Shown one piece after another: positions 46,317 through 55,308 of a stretch of 64,000 bases of DNA. Source of the DNA: Listeria ivanovii subsp. ivanovii. Its GTDB lineage: Bacteria > Bacillota > Bacilli > Lactobacillales > Listeriaceae. Position 1 is the first letter of the stretch. Each line of letters starts with the position of its first letter. The position numbers were made by a program, and so were the translations under genes. The DNA is taken from the NCBI RefSeq assembly GCF_900187025.1, contig NZ_LT906478.1, positions 2,278,001 to 2,342,000 of the forward strand. The letters run 5' to 3'. The notes under the pieces were generated by a model, which was not told where the DNA came from, did not search any database, and worked only from the letters and a program-made list of their open reading frames with translations.

Positions 46317-47052
46317 CAGCTTCCTCTTCCTTTGTCAACTGAATGTATATTTCGTCAAGGGAAGCTCCTGGCATTTGGAAGTTAGTCTGTAAATCTTTCA
46401 GTGTTCCTTCCGCGCGAATTTCACCTTGATGAATGATAATGAATGTATCACAATATTTCTCAGCTGTAGCTAGAATATGCGTCGACATTAAAATACTCGC
46501 ACCTTCCGCACGCATTTCATCCATCCAATTTAGTAATGACTGGATTCCAAGTGGGTCAAGACCAACAAAAGGTTCATCAATAATATATAGTTTAGGCTCA
46601 ATTAAAAAAGCGGACATGATCATGACTTTTTGCTTCATACCTTTAGAAAAATGTGCTGGAAACCAATTAAGCTTTTTTTCTAATCGGAATTCTTTTAAGA
46701 GTGGTGTCATTCTTTCATGCAATTCTTCTTCTGACAAACCGTATGCCATACCTGTCAATTCTAGATGCTCTTTCAATGTTAACTCTTCATATAGTACAGG
46801 TGTTTCTGGAATATACGAAAATTGTTTTCGATATATTTCTGTATCTTCCACTAGCTGGTGCCCATTGATTTTAATCGTTCCTTTTTTAGGATGCATTAAA
46901 CCAGTTATATGTTTAATAGTTGTGCTCTTACCTGCCCCGTTTAAACCTATTAATCCCACAATTTGTTTTTCTTCAATAGCAAATGAAATATCTTTTAAAA
47001 CTGGGCGCTTTGTATATCCACCTGTTAAGTTTTCTACTTCTAATAAAGCCAT
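46300..47052 (-). CDS. ecsA: ABC transporter ATP-binding protein EcsA
   Basis: 250 residues. Walker A GLNGAGKST near 38, signature FSKGMKQK, Walker B LYIIDEPF, and an H-loop His in STHILATAEK. The acidic C-terminus (EEEADEDDI) overlaps the ecsB start. It is divergent from hit, the same arrangement as in Bacillus. Confidence 0.95.
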   Translation of the reverse strand: MALLEVENLTGGYTKRPVLKDISFAIEEKQIVGLIGLNGAGKSTTIKHITGLMHPKKGTIKINGHQLVEDTEIYRKQFSYIPETPVLYEELTLKEHLELTGMAYGLSEEELHERMTPLLKEFRLEKKLNWFPAHFSKGMKQKVMIMSAFLIEPKLYIIDEPFVGLDPLGIQSLLNWMDEMRAEGASILMSTHILATAEKYCDTFIIIHQGEIRAEGTLKDLQTNFQMPGASLDEIYIQLTKEEEADEDDI

Positions 47053-47085
47053 TAAGCATGCCTCCTTGCGTACTGTTTAGTTAAT

Positions 47086-47114
47086 AATATCATATTCATC
47101 CCTCTACCTGTCAA
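47086..47114 (-). promoter_or_regulatory. ecsA promoter
   Basis: Minus strand TTGACA (47109-47114), 17 bases, GATATT (47086-47091), about 35 bases before the ecsA start. Confidence 0.7.
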
Positions 47115-47147
47115 AATAATCTATTATTCACTATCTTACGCATGCTT

Positions 47148-47176
47148 TTAACTCCCTTTTATGTTAAATTTATAAT
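47148..47176 (+). promoter_or_regulatory. hit promoter
   Basis: TTAACT (47148-47153), 17 bases, TATAAT (47171-47176), about 40 bases before the hit ATG. It is divergent from the ecsA promoter. Confidence 0.7.
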
Positions 47177-47215
47177 AGTACATATTTTATAAATCGCGAA
47201 AGGTGGTCACACTTA

Positions 47216-47638
47216 ATGGACGATTGCATTTTTTGTAAGATAATCCGCGGAGAAATTCCTTCTGCCAAAGTGTATGAAGATGATGAAGTATATGCTTTCC
47301 TTGATTTAGGACAAGTCACAGAGGGTCATACACTGGTAATCCCTAAGAAACATGCTAGTAACACATTCGATTTACCTGATGATACGGCCGCTGAATTATT
47401 CCGTCGGGTTCCCAAAATCGCTCGAGCATTAAAAGAAGCTTTACCTATACAAGGATTAAATATTTTAAACAATAATGGAGAACTAGCTTCTCAATCTGTT
47501 TTCCATTGCCATATCCATTTAATTCCAAGGTATAGCAAATCTGATGACTTTGGGTTAAAATGGAAGGACAACGCAGAGTGGTATACAAAAGATCGTTATC
47601 AAGAAATCGCTGAACTGATTGCAGCAAAAGTAAACTAA
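47216..47638 (+). CDS. hit: HIT-family nucleotide hydrolase
   Basis: 140 residues. The histidine triad is HCHIHLIPR (His97, His99 and His101), with an N-terminal zinc CxxC (Cys4, Cys7). HIT proteins hydrolyse AMP-linked and dinucleoside polyphosphate substrates; the physiological one is unknown. AAAGGTGG lies about 10 bases upstream. It is followed 29 bases later by the YtxH-like gene. Confidence 0.95.
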   Translation: MDDCIFCKIIRGEIPSAKVYEDDEVYAFLDLGQVTEGHTLVIPKKHASNTFDLPDDTAAELFRRVPKIARALKEALPIQGLNILNNNGELASQSVFHCHIHLIPRYSKSDDFGLKWKDNAEWYTKDRYQEIAELIAAKVN

Positions 47639-47667
47639 ACTGACTTTATGGATGGAGTGAAGTATAA

Positions 47668-48030
47668 ATGAATAAAAAATCACTTATTTTTGGTATTCTA
47701 GCTGGTGGGGCAATTGGAGCCGCAGCCTCGGTATTATTTGCTCCAAAATCCGGCAACGAACTTAGAAAAGATATTGTAGCTAAGTCTGGTGAAGCAAGTG
47801 TCATTTTAAAAGAATTGGCATATAATGCAAATGAACTAATCCAATCTGTTCAAGTTCTTGGCACGGAAGGCTCTACTTTACTAAAAGATGTATCTTCTGA
47901 CATTATGGAATCTGTTTCTAAATGGAATGAAGAAATGGAACCTGAGAAAAAACGTTTAAAAGATGAAATTAAAGATATGCAAAAAACCATTTCCGACTTA
48001 GAAAAAACATTAAAAAAAGACAATAAATAA
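47668..48030 (+). CDS. YtxH-like protein (YhaH position)
   Basis: 120 residues. N-terminal glycine/alanine-rich membrane segment (about 5-25; GILAGGAIGAAASVLFAPKSG) followed by a helical, coiled-coil-prone region to the lysine-rich end. This is the YtxH/YhaH family of general-stress-linked membrane proteins; molecular function unknown. GGAGTGAAG lies about 9 bases upstream. Co-transcribed with hit and ended by its own terminator. Confidence 0.85.
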   Translation: MNKKSLIFGILAGGAIGAAASVLFAPKSGNELRKDIVAKSGEASVILKELAYNANELIQSVQVLGTEGSTLLKDVSSDIMESVSKWNEEMEPEKKRLKDEIKDMQKTISDLEKTLKKDNK

Positions 48031-48032
48031 TC

Positions 48033-48060
48033 AAAAAACTGGGCCGTTGCTCAGTTTTTT
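48033..48060 (+). terminator. hit-yhaH terminator
   Basis: AAAAAACTGGGC and GCTCAGTTTTTT (one wobble) around a 4-base loop. Confidence 0.88.
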
Positions 48061-48200
48061 CTTTAGTTAAAAAAGACATTTCTAAAACAGCAAAAATTAC
48101 ATAAAAAAAAGGGTTGAATTTTAGCGCATTAGAGCATACAATACTATGGTGCCTTATGACAACAGACACTATTTTGGTTATTATTGGAGGAAAGCTTTCA

Positions 48201-48740
48201 ATGCGCTGCTTAAAATCAATCAACACAGAGCGACGAGATGAATTCAATCGATTGTTTTTGAAAGGAATTCTTGTCTGGTTAGCTGCCGTATGTGTATGTT
48301 TTTTGACACAACATTTAATCTATCCAGGGCAACTTACAAACAATTATCAACTGATTAGTTTAATTGGTATAATTTTAATTTACCCTGTTCATAAATTACT
48401 TCATGTTATCGGCTGTTTTAAATATCGTGAAGGCACTGTTATTCAGTGGCGGATTCACTTCTTTTTCCTCCCGTGCATGAAACTTAAAATTAAACGAATC
48501 ATTCCTAAATGGAGTTACATCTTTTCACTTGTACTTCCATTTGTAGTAATCACAACTATATTAATAACTTTAATGCTTTTGACACCAATTGGACACTCGG
48601 GGATGTTCTTAATTCTTTTATCTGTCCACTTTGGAATGAGTTTTTCTGACTTTGCTCATATTAGAAAACTATGGAAAATGCCAAAAAACTGCTTTGTAGA
48701 AAGTGCTGAGCGAGGTTTTTCCATTTTAATTTCTGACTAA
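48201..48740 (+). CDS. DUF3267 membrane protein with degenerate HExxH
   Basis: 179 residues with four hydrophobic helices (about 23-42, 48-65, 108-132 and 138-155). The DUF3267 family usually carries HELxH, a site-2-protease-like zinc motif; here it reads HKLLHVIG near residue 75, with Lys for the catalytic Glu. A peptidase function is therefore doubtful. ATG at 48201 has TGGAGG 10 bases upstream; the open frame extends 29 residues further up but lacks a ribosome site. It lies between the YtxH-like gene and prsA. I did not check whether relatives share the change. Confidence 0.75.
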   Translation: MRCLKSINTERRDEFNRLFLKGILVWLAAVCVCFLTQHLIYPGQLTNNYQLISLIGIILIYPVHKLLHVIGCFKYREGTVIQWRIHFFFLPCMKLKIKRIIPKWSYIFSLVLPFVVITTILITLMLLTPIGHSGMFLILLSVHFGMSFSDFAHIRKLWKMPKNCFVESAERGFSILISD

Positions 48741-48796
48741 ATCATAAGAATATCATTAAATTTCTTTCATCTTTTCATTTTAGCTTTAATTTATGG

Positions 48797-48802
48797 TATG
48801 AT
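48797..48802 (+). promoter_or_regulatory. prsA -10 box
   Basis: TATGAT preceded by TGG (extended -10), with a weak -35 17 bases upstream (TTCATT), 54 bases before the prsA ATG. I found no PrfA-type palindrome here. Confidence 0.55.
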
Positions 48803-48856
48803 AGTTATTGTGTTAAGCGGGAATTATTCCAACAACTAAGGAGTGTGTTTTATTTA

Positions 48857-49744
48857 ATGAAGAAGAAAATGATACTTGGACTTGTTATGTTAATGGCGAT
48901 GTTCAGTCTAGCAGCATGTGGTGGTGGTAGCAATGTCGTTAAGACAGATGCTGGCAACGTAACACAAGATGAGCTTTATGAGGCTATGAAAGACAAATAT
49001 GGCAATGAGTTCGTGCAACAACTTACTTTCGAAAAAATCCTTGGTGACAAGTACAAGGTTACAGATGAGCAAGTAGATTCTGAACTTAAAAAGTATAAAT
49101 CTCAATACGGCGATCAATTTGATGCTGTTTTAGCTCAAAGTGGCTTAACTGAAGAAACCTTCAAAAGCCAACTTAAGTACAACTTATTAGTTCAAAAAGC
49201 AACTGAAGCAAACACAGACACTAGCGACAAAGCACTTAAAGAGTACTACAAAACTTGGCAACCAGATATTACTGTTAGCCACATTCTTGTAGCTGATGAA
49301 GCAAAGGCTAAAGAAGTTGAGAAAAAACTGAAAGACGGCGCAAAATTTGCTGACTTAGCAAAAGAATACTCTACAGATACTGCTACTAAAGAAAACGGTG
49401 GCCAATTAGCTCCATTCGGACCAGGTAAAATGGATCCAGCATTTGAAAAAGCTGCTTATGCCCTTAAAAACAAAGGTGATATCAGCGCACCAGTTAAAAC
49501 GCAATACGGATACCACATTATCCAAATGGACAAACCGGCTACAAAAACAACTTATGACAAAGATAAAAAAGCTGTCAAAGAATCTTATCTACAGTCTCAA
49601 CTAACTACTGAAAACATGCAAAAAACACTGAAAAAAGAATACAAAGATGCTGATGTAAAAGTAGAAGATAAAGACTTGAAAGATGCTTTCAAAGATTATG
49701 ATGGTTCAGCTAAAAAAGAAGAGTCCACTGATTCAAGTAAATAA
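48857..49744 (+). CDS. prsA: Foldase lipoprotein PrsA
   Basis: 295 residues (PrsA2-like by position). Lipobox LAAC (Cys21), an N-terminal SurA-like segment, a central parvulin PPIC domain (about 130-225; SHILVADEAKAKEVEKKL, FADLAKEYSTD, QYGYHIIQ) and a charged, flexible C-terminus. It folds exported proteins at the membrane-wall interface; in L. monocytogenes PrsA2 is needed for virulence-factor secretion. The first in-frame GTG, four codons earlier, overlaps the AAGGAG ribosome site, so the ATG at 48857 is used. It precedes a perfect terminator. Confidence 0.95.
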   Translation: MKKKMILGLVMLMAMFSLAACGGGSNVVKTDAGNVTQDELYEAMKDKYGNEFVQQLTFEKILGDKYKVTDEQVDSELKKYKSQYGDQFDAVLAQSGLTEETFKSQLKYNLLVQKATEANTDTSDKALKEYYKTWQPDITVSHILVADEAKAKEVEKKLKDGAKFADLAKEYSTDTATKENGGQLAPFGPGKMDPAFEKAAYALKNKGDISAPVKTQYGYHIIQMDKPATKTTYDKDKKAVKESYLQSQLTTENMQKTLKKEYKDADVKVEDKDLKDAFKDYDGSAKKEESTDSSK

Positions 49745-49750
49745 TTAATC

Positions 49751-49786
49751 AAAAACACGTTTGGAATGATTTCCAAACGTGTTTTT
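49751..49786. terminator. Bidirectional terminator, 16-bp perfect stem
   Basis: Arms 49751-49766 and 49771-49786 pair perfectly with A and T tracts. It ends prsA and the converging yhaM. Confidence 0.93.
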
Positions 49787-49789
49787 TTA

Positions 49790-50731
49790 TTATTCAAAAG
49801 TAGGATTATAAAACGAACGATTATCTAAGCCAAATACTCGTTCACTAAATTCACCTGGTTTTGTATGTTTTAATACTTTATCCATCATATTTAGAGAAGC
49901 ATCCATTAAGTCAATTTGATGTAAGATTTCTGCTTCACGAACTAGTGGCGGTTTTGGACTTCCCCATTCACCTTTTCCGTGATGCGAAAGTAAAACATGT
50001 TTTAAAACAACAACTTCTTCACCATCAATCGAAAGTTCCTCAGCAATTTTGCTTACTTCTTCCACGACAATTGAAATATGACCTATCAAGTTCCCTTCAA
50101 GTGTATAGGTTGTTGAAACTGGTCCTGAAAGCTCAATCACTTTACCTAAATCGTGTAAAATAACCCCTGCATAAAGTAAGTCTCTATTAACAGATGGATA
50201 CAAATCAGCAACGGATTTTGCTAATCGTAACATCGAAACTACATGGAAACTAAGGCCAGAAACAAACTCATGATGATGACGCATCGCAGCAGGATAGTCA
50301 TAAAAGTCATCCTGATATTTCTTAAGAAGTGCTCTTGTAATTCTTTGTAAGTTGGCATTCTTCATTTCAAAAATATATTGCGTAATTTCATCCGCTATAT
50401 CTTCTTTATTTATTGGGGCTGTTTCCATAAACTCGCTTGCACTGACACCATCTAGCGCAGTAGCTTGTCTTATTTGACGGATTTTCAGTTGTTTTCTACC
50501 ACGATAATTTTGAATATCGCCTGTAAGCTGAACGATTTGTTGTACTCCGTAACTTACTTCATCGCTCTCTTTGACATCCCATAATTTCGCCTCTAACTCA
50601 CCTGATTTATCTTGTAAAACGAGGCTCAAAAATGGCTTCCCATTACTTGCAGTTCCTTTGACACTTGATTTTATTAACAAAAATAAATCAACTGTTTCTC
50701 CAACTTCATAGTCTAATAATCTTTTTTCCAT
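49790..50731 (-). CDS. yhaM: 3'-5' exoribonuclease YhaM
   Basis: 313 residues. N-terminal OB-fold (about 10-95) and an HD domain (about 160-290) with [22 protein letters not shown] and [11 protein letters not shown] metal ligands. YhaM trims mRNA 3' ends after termination. It lies 44 bases downstream of yhaN and reads in the same direction, probably co-transcribed. Confidence 0.93.
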   Translation of the reverse strand: MEKRLLDYEVGETVDLFLLIKSSVKGTASNGKPFLSLVLQDKSGELEAKLWDVKESDEVSYGVQQIVQLTGDIQNYRGRKQLKIRQIRQATALDGVSASEFMETAPINKEDIADEITQYIFEMKNANLQRITRALLKKYQDDFYDYPAAMRHHHEFVSGLSFHVVSMLRLAKSVADLYPSVNRDLLYAGVILHDLGKVIELSGPVSTTYTLEGNLIGHISIVVEEVSKIAEELSIDGEEVVVLKHVLLSHHGKGEWGSPKPPLVREAEILHQIDLMDASLNMMDKVLKHTKPGEFSERVFGLDNRSFYNPTFE

Positions 50732-50775
50732 GATATCGCCTTCTTTCTTTCTGTAGTAAGAAGTTTCTCACCCCA

Positions 50776-53499
50776 TTATAGCATGCGTATGTCCTCACTG
50801 GAAAAATATTTGCGTGTTTCTTGATGGCATGTGAAGAAAATAACTTGATTTTGGCTCTTTCTTTTTTTTAGTAGTTGCATCATTTGACTCATTCTAGTCG
50901 CATCAAAATGGACAAACCCATCATCAATAATAATTGGTAGCGGAAAATCTTTATGGATTACATCAATTAATGCAAATCGAATCGCTAAATATAATTGTTC
51001 TTTCGTCGCTTGGCTTAATTCTTCTGGGAAAAACAACACAACTTGATTACTTTTCACTTGTAGCCGGTTTTCATGTAAATAGACTTTCGTATAATTTCCG
51101 CCTGTTAGATCATGGAAATAATCACTTGCAAGCTCCAGTGTTTTTGGCAACTTCCCTTCTTGCAATCGCCGCATGGCTTCTTGCAGTACTTCAAAAGCAA
51201 GTTTTGTTTCTGTCCATTTCTCTACTAATTGTTGTAGTTTACTTTTTTCTGAATAGTAGCTTTGCATTAATACGGAGAAAGTACCACCTTCTTCTAAAGC
51301 AGCAATCTCATGGTTCTTTGCTGCTAAACTTGCATGAATACGTTCTTGCTCTAGCTCTATTTTGTGTAGTGTTTCTTCTAATTGGATTTCTTTTTCTTTA
51401 ATAGTTGTTTGACTTTCAAATTTACTTAGCTCTGTTCTTTTTTCTGGTTCTAATTGGGCCTCTAGTAAAACTAATCGTTCACGCCATTTCTGTTCATCTT
51501 TTGCTTGCATTGCTTTTATCCGAAATGATTCTTCCGTGTTTGCGCCAGCTTGCAATAATAAATCTCGCTTTTCTTTTTCTACGAGTAATAAGTCTTGTTT
51601 CAATAAATCGAGCTGCATAGCTACTTGTTCCATTTTTTCTGATAGTTTAGCGTTTTCGGCCAAATGATTTCGATACTGTAATAAGCCATGTCTTAGAAAA
51701 GTGATTTTTTCTTCTATTTGAGAATATTCAGCCGGGATAGTTAATTTCTCTAACCTAATTTGATAAGCTGCCTGTTTTTCTTCTAATGGGTGTAATTTTT
51801 GTTTCAGTTCGGCAATCAATTGATTTTTCTCGGCATTTTCTTTGTATGCAAGAATAGTGAATTCCCAATTTTCTCGCGGCTCATCTTTCATACCTAAATC
51901 TTGATACAACTGGCGAAGTTCCATATCATGTTGGTAAATGGCCTCATTTAATTTTTGCTTGTTTTCTTCTAACTCAGCGATTTCTGCAGCAATAACATCC
52001 ATTTCACTCAATAGTTGTTGCCATTCTTGCCTTATTTTTTTCTGTTCTAGAAACGCTAATAAAGCTTCATTATTAGGACGTTCATTTTTTTGAGTAAGGA
52101 CAAGAAAATATCCTGAGATAATAGCAGTAACAATAACGAAAGAAACACTCCAAATCGACAATGAAAATAACATAATCAGTAAAGCCACGATGAACATTCC
52201 AAGAGAAACAAATAAACCAGTTGTCGGCGGGTTTTGTTTTTTCTCAATTTGATCTTTTTCCTGTTGGAAAGTTTTATTATCCCACATAGTTGCTTCTATA
52301 TGATCAATTTTCGTTTGCAGTTTTTGTTCGGATTCGGAAGTTAATGATAGTTTTAAATCAATATCATGCTGCATTTGTTTATTTGTTTTTTCTTGTTCCT
52401 TTAGTTTATGAGTTCTTTCATCTAGAGCACTTGTCCATTTTGTTTCAGTTGGTCTACTATTGGTTTGATGATAATCAATTTCTTGCTTTAAGCTATTTTG
52501 TTGCAATTCTCTTTCACTATAAGCCCCGAATGATTCAATTAAATAAGCTACTTCTGCTTCATTGGATGAAAAAAAAGCTTGTTGATCAAAATTATTTTGA
52601 TGAATTAAGTTTTTTTGACGTTCTTCTAATTGGATTAATTGGTTTTGCCATTCTTTTTCTCGAAGTTGCAAATGCTCTAATCGGATAATACCATCTGCTG
52701 GAAAATTCACTTTCATCGAACCAGATGCTTTATCTTCAAGCATCTTCCATTCTTTGTACAAAGGCCATAAATCCAGCAAAATTTTAAGCGTGTCTAACTC
52801 CACTCGAATCTTTGTTTTTTCTTTTTGTAGTTCTGTTTGACGTTCTAGTTCTTGTTCTTTTTCAGCAAGAAGTAATTCATATCGAGAATTTTGCTTTTTT
52901 GCTTCTTGGAAAGCTTGCTGACTTTCTTTTACCTTTTTGAGTTGTTGATTAATTGCCGGATTTCTACCACTTGGTTTAAATAAGGTATCAAGCTTCTTTT
53001 GTAAAACTTCTGCTGTTTTTAAAAGTGCGTCAGAGCCAGTTGTTCCTGTTGCTAAAAGATAGCGTTCAAATTCTTTCTTCTTCCATTGGTGAATGTTTTG
53101 TAAGCCATGAATATCAAAAGAAAATATTGCTTCAAAAGTTGTTCGATCGATTTCTCCGATAATATCTACTAACTTATCTTCTCCTACTATTTGTCCATCT
53201 TCCAAATGAACTCGGACATCTCCCGTTGCTTTGCCTTTTAAGCGCTCAATAATAACTTTTCCACATTTTGTATTTTCTAGTGTCAGTCTCCCACCATAAG
53301 GACCACCGTTTTTGGGTTCCATTCGTGGAATTGATTGCTGCTTGGTCGGAAATCCAAATAAAATGCTATGTATAAATGCCATAATAGTCGATTTCCCTGC
53401 TTCATTCTCACCAAAGAAAACTTGAAAATCTGCAATCTGATCAAAATGCGCATCAGACCATTTTCCATAACCAATGATATCAATAGATGTTATTTTCAT
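50776..53499 (-). CDS. yhaN: Rad50/SbcC-like ATPase YhaN
   Basis: 907 residues. Walker A GENEAGKSTIMAF (about 33-45), a long coiled coil (about 180-800) with no evident zinc-hook CxxC, and Walker B IIIDDGFVHFD near 850. An unusual hydrophobic double segment interrupts the coil at about 435-472 (VSLGMFIVALLIMLFSL), so the protein may be membrane-attached. It pairs with YhaO, overlapping its stop by 4 bases. Role in DNA processing is inferred from the Mre11-Rad50 resemblance. Confidence 0.9.
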   Translation of the reverse strand: MKITSIDIIGYGKWSDAHFDQIADFQVFFGENEAGKSTIMAFIHSILFGFPTKQQSIPRMEPKNGGPYGGRLTLENTKCGKVIIERLKGKATGDVRVHLEDGQIVGEDKLVDIIGEIDRTTFEAIFSFDIHGLQNIHQWKKKEFERYLLATGTTGSDALLKTAEVLQKKLDTLFKPSGRNPAINQQLKKVKESQQAFQEAKKQNSRYELLLAEKEQELERQTELQKEKTKIRVELDTLKILLDLWPLYKEWKMLEDKASGSMKVNFPADGIIRLEHLQLREKEWQNQLIQLEERQKNLIHQNNFDQQAFFSSNEAEVAYLIESFGAYSERELQQNSLKQEIDYHQTNSRPTETKWTSALDERTHKLKEQEKTNKQMQHDIDLKLSLTSESEQKLQTKIDHIEATMWDNKTFQQEKDQIEKKQNPPTTGLFVSLGMFIVALLIMLFSLSIWSVSFVIVTAIISGYFLVLTQKNERPNNEALLAFLEQKKIRQEWQQLLSEMDVIAAEIAELEENKQKLNEAIYQHDMELRQLYQDLGMKDEPRENWEFTILAYKENAEKNQLIAELKQKLHPLEEKQAAYQIRLEKLTIPAEYSQIEEKITFLRHGLLQYRNHLAENAKLSEKMEQVAMQLDLLKQDLLLVEKEKRDLLLQAGANTEESFRIKAMQAKDEQKWRERLVLLEAQLEPEKRTELSKFESQTTIKEKEIQLEETLHKIELEQERIHASLAAKNHEIAALEEGGTFSVLMQSYYSEKSKLQQLVEKWTETKLAFEVLQEAMRRLQEGKLPKTLELASDYFHDLTGGNYTKVYLHENRLQVKSNQVVLFFPEELSQATKEQLYLAIRFALIDVIHKDFPLPIIIDDGFVHFDATRMSQMMQLLKKRKSQNQVIFFTCHQETRKYFSSEDIRML

Positions 53500-54731
53500 T
53501 TTTCATCACCTTCTACTTCTGCAAGAGTTGTTCCTAATTCTGCTAATGCCTTTTCTAGAAGGTTAAGGCGATCCTGTTCTGATAAATCTTCCAAATATCG
53601 ACTCACACCACTTTCAAAATGAAGTGCTTCTATAGCTTGATAGAATGCTGATTCATCTTGTAAATGTTGGTAGGCACTTACTATTTCTTTTTCTGCTAAG
53701 CAAGACTCTGGCCAATGGTTTATGCTGTTTTGTTTCGCTTGTTGTAATGATATTTTATGAACCCATACAAACGTAGAACCATCCATCGTTGTTTCTTCTT
53801 GAAGCATTTGTAGCCAATCATCCGTTTTTAATTTTTGTTTATTTGTTACCTCTACTATTAAATGTAAAAAATAGGAAGTGTTTTTGCCTCGATATGTTTC
53901 TAATAGTTTTGTAAGTTCGCGAAAAATAGTGTTTATTTCTGCATTTTCTGGCAAAGCTATTATTACTTCTTCCCAAATAATCGGACTAGTTTCCACAAAG
54001 TTGATGGTTGTTTTTATTTCTGACAAAGTTACGATACTTGCGCCTTTTTTTCCAGATTCTTTGCGATTTCTACCTTGGATATTTCCTGGGTAATAAATGC
54101 TTGGATTCTCTGAAAGTAATTGTCTTTTATGGATATGCCCAAGTGCCCAATAATCAAAACCCTTTTTGCTAATGTCTTGTACACGGAACGGGGCATAAAC
54201 GTCATGTTCTTCACTACTTGTTAATTCTGAACCGTGCAAGAGCGCAATATGGAAGTCCGCAGTCTTTTGTATCATATATTCCTCTACGCGGCTAGTACGA
54301 ATATGCCGTTCATCATAGCTAAACCCGTAAAGATTAACCTCTACACCGCGATTAGTCTTGATTGTTACCATTTCTACTTTTTCTGGAAAAACGTGCACAT
54401 TTTTTGGTAGCGTGAGTTTTTCCTTATGTTTCTCTATAAAATCATGATTCCCATGAATAATAAAAACTTTGATTTCAGCCGCTTCTAGACGTTTCATTTC
54501 TTTTAAAAAGCGAGCCTGTGCACGAACACTTTGGTCTTCGCTATCATAAATATCACCCGCAATTAATACAAAATCGACTGCTTCTTTAATTGCAAGAGAT
54601 ACTATTCTCTCCAAAGATTGAAAGGTGCTTTCTTGAATTGCAGAAAAGAGTGGCTGCGGCAGCACTGAAAGTCCAATGAAAGGACTATCCAAATGCAAAT
54701 CCGCAATATGTAAAAATTTGATTTCTTTCAT
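53496..54731 (-). CDS. yhaO: Mre11/SbcD-like nuclease YhaO
   Basis: 411 residues. Metallophosphoesterase motifs HIADLHLDSPF (about 7-17), GDIYDSEDQS (about 59), IHGNHDF (about 95) and LGHIHKR (about 198) are all intact, followed by a C-terminal capping and partner-binding region. It is the nuclease half of a YhaO-YhaN complex. Its last codons overlap yhaN. Confidence 0.94.
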   Translation of the reverse strand: MKEIKFLHIADLHLDSPFIGLSVLPQPLFSAIQESTFQSLERIVSLAIKEAVDFVLIAGDIYDSEDQSVRAQARFLKEMKRLEAAEIKVFIIHGNHDFIEKHKEKLTLPKNVHVFPEKVEMVTIKTNRGVEVNLYGFSYDERHIRTSRVEEYMIQKTADFHIALLHGSELTSSEEHDVYAPFRVQDISKKGFDYWALGHIHKRQLLSENPSIYYPGNIQGRNRKESGKKGASIVTLSEIKTTINFVETSPIIWEEVIIALPENAEINTIFRELTKLLETYRGKNTSYFLHLIVEVTNKQKLKTDDWLQMLQEETTMDGSTFVWVHKISLQQAKQNSINHWPESCLAEKEIVSAYQHLQDESAFYQAIEALHFESGVSRYLEDLSEQDRLNLLEKALAELGTTLAEVEGDEK

Positions 54732-54819
54732 GACTTTCGCCTCCTATCCAAAAACCGAATATACGTTCTTATTATATCCTATTATTCCAGTGGGTACAAG
54801 CATTTCAACAAAAAAAAGA

Positions 54820-54857
54820 GTTCCGATATTTGTTAAGCTAATAACAAATATCGGAAC
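54820..54857 (-). terminator. yheA terminator
   Basis: GTTCCGATATTTGTTA and TAACAAATATCGGAAC pair perfectly over 16 bp; a T run follows on the minus strand. Confidence 0.92.
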
Positions 54858-54873
54858 CACTTTTTGTGAAAAA

Positions 54874-55227
54874 TTAATCGTTTGTTACGTTATATAAATC
54901 TTGTAACGGCGTCATAATAATGCGGTTTAAGTCATTAATAATTGTGCTCATTGCTTGTTCTTTTTCCATTAATTTAACGATTGTAGCATTTTCTTGAACT
55001 TCTTGCGCTACTTCTTGTGCTACTTGAACAGTTTCGTCATCAATTTCTTGACCTGTCATTTGTTTTTCTTGGATAGTTACTTGTACATCACGGAAACGCT
55101 CGAATTTTGCTTTTGCTTCTGCATCTTCGTTTACTTCACGGTATGCTTCTTGTAAGCTTAAGAATTCAGGTGTTTCACGAATTCCTTTGTCTAAGTCATG
55201 CGCTAAATCATAAATATTAACTGCCAT
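54874..55227 (-). CDS. yheA: YheA/YmcA/YlbF-family protein
   Basis: 117 residues, all helical, acidic, with [29 protein letters not shown] and a [10 protein letters not shown] turn typical of the DUF964 family. Relatives YlbF and YmcA form the Y-complex that guides RNase Y, but YheA itself has no set function. The ATG at 55227 has GGAGG 8 bases upstream; an extension of five residues is less likely. It is followed by yheB upstream in the same direction. Confidence 0.88.
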   Translation of the reverse strand: MAVNIYDLAHDLDKGIRETPEFLSLQEAYREVNEDAEAKAKFERFRDVQVTIQEKQMTGQEIDDETVQVAQEVAQEVQENATIVKLMEKEQAMSTIINDLNRIIMTPLQDLYNVTND

Positions 55228-55308
55228 TGCTAAATCCTCCAAATATCTGTATTTGTCACTTCTGTTTCACTATAACAAAAAGTCACCAGTTATTCCAGTA
55301 TAAAAGAA

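Noticed and set aside
48740-48856. PrfA box upstream of prsA
   Set aside because: PrsA2 is associated with virulence control in L. monocytogenes, so I looked for TTAACANNTGTTAA-like palindromes; none is present in this gap.
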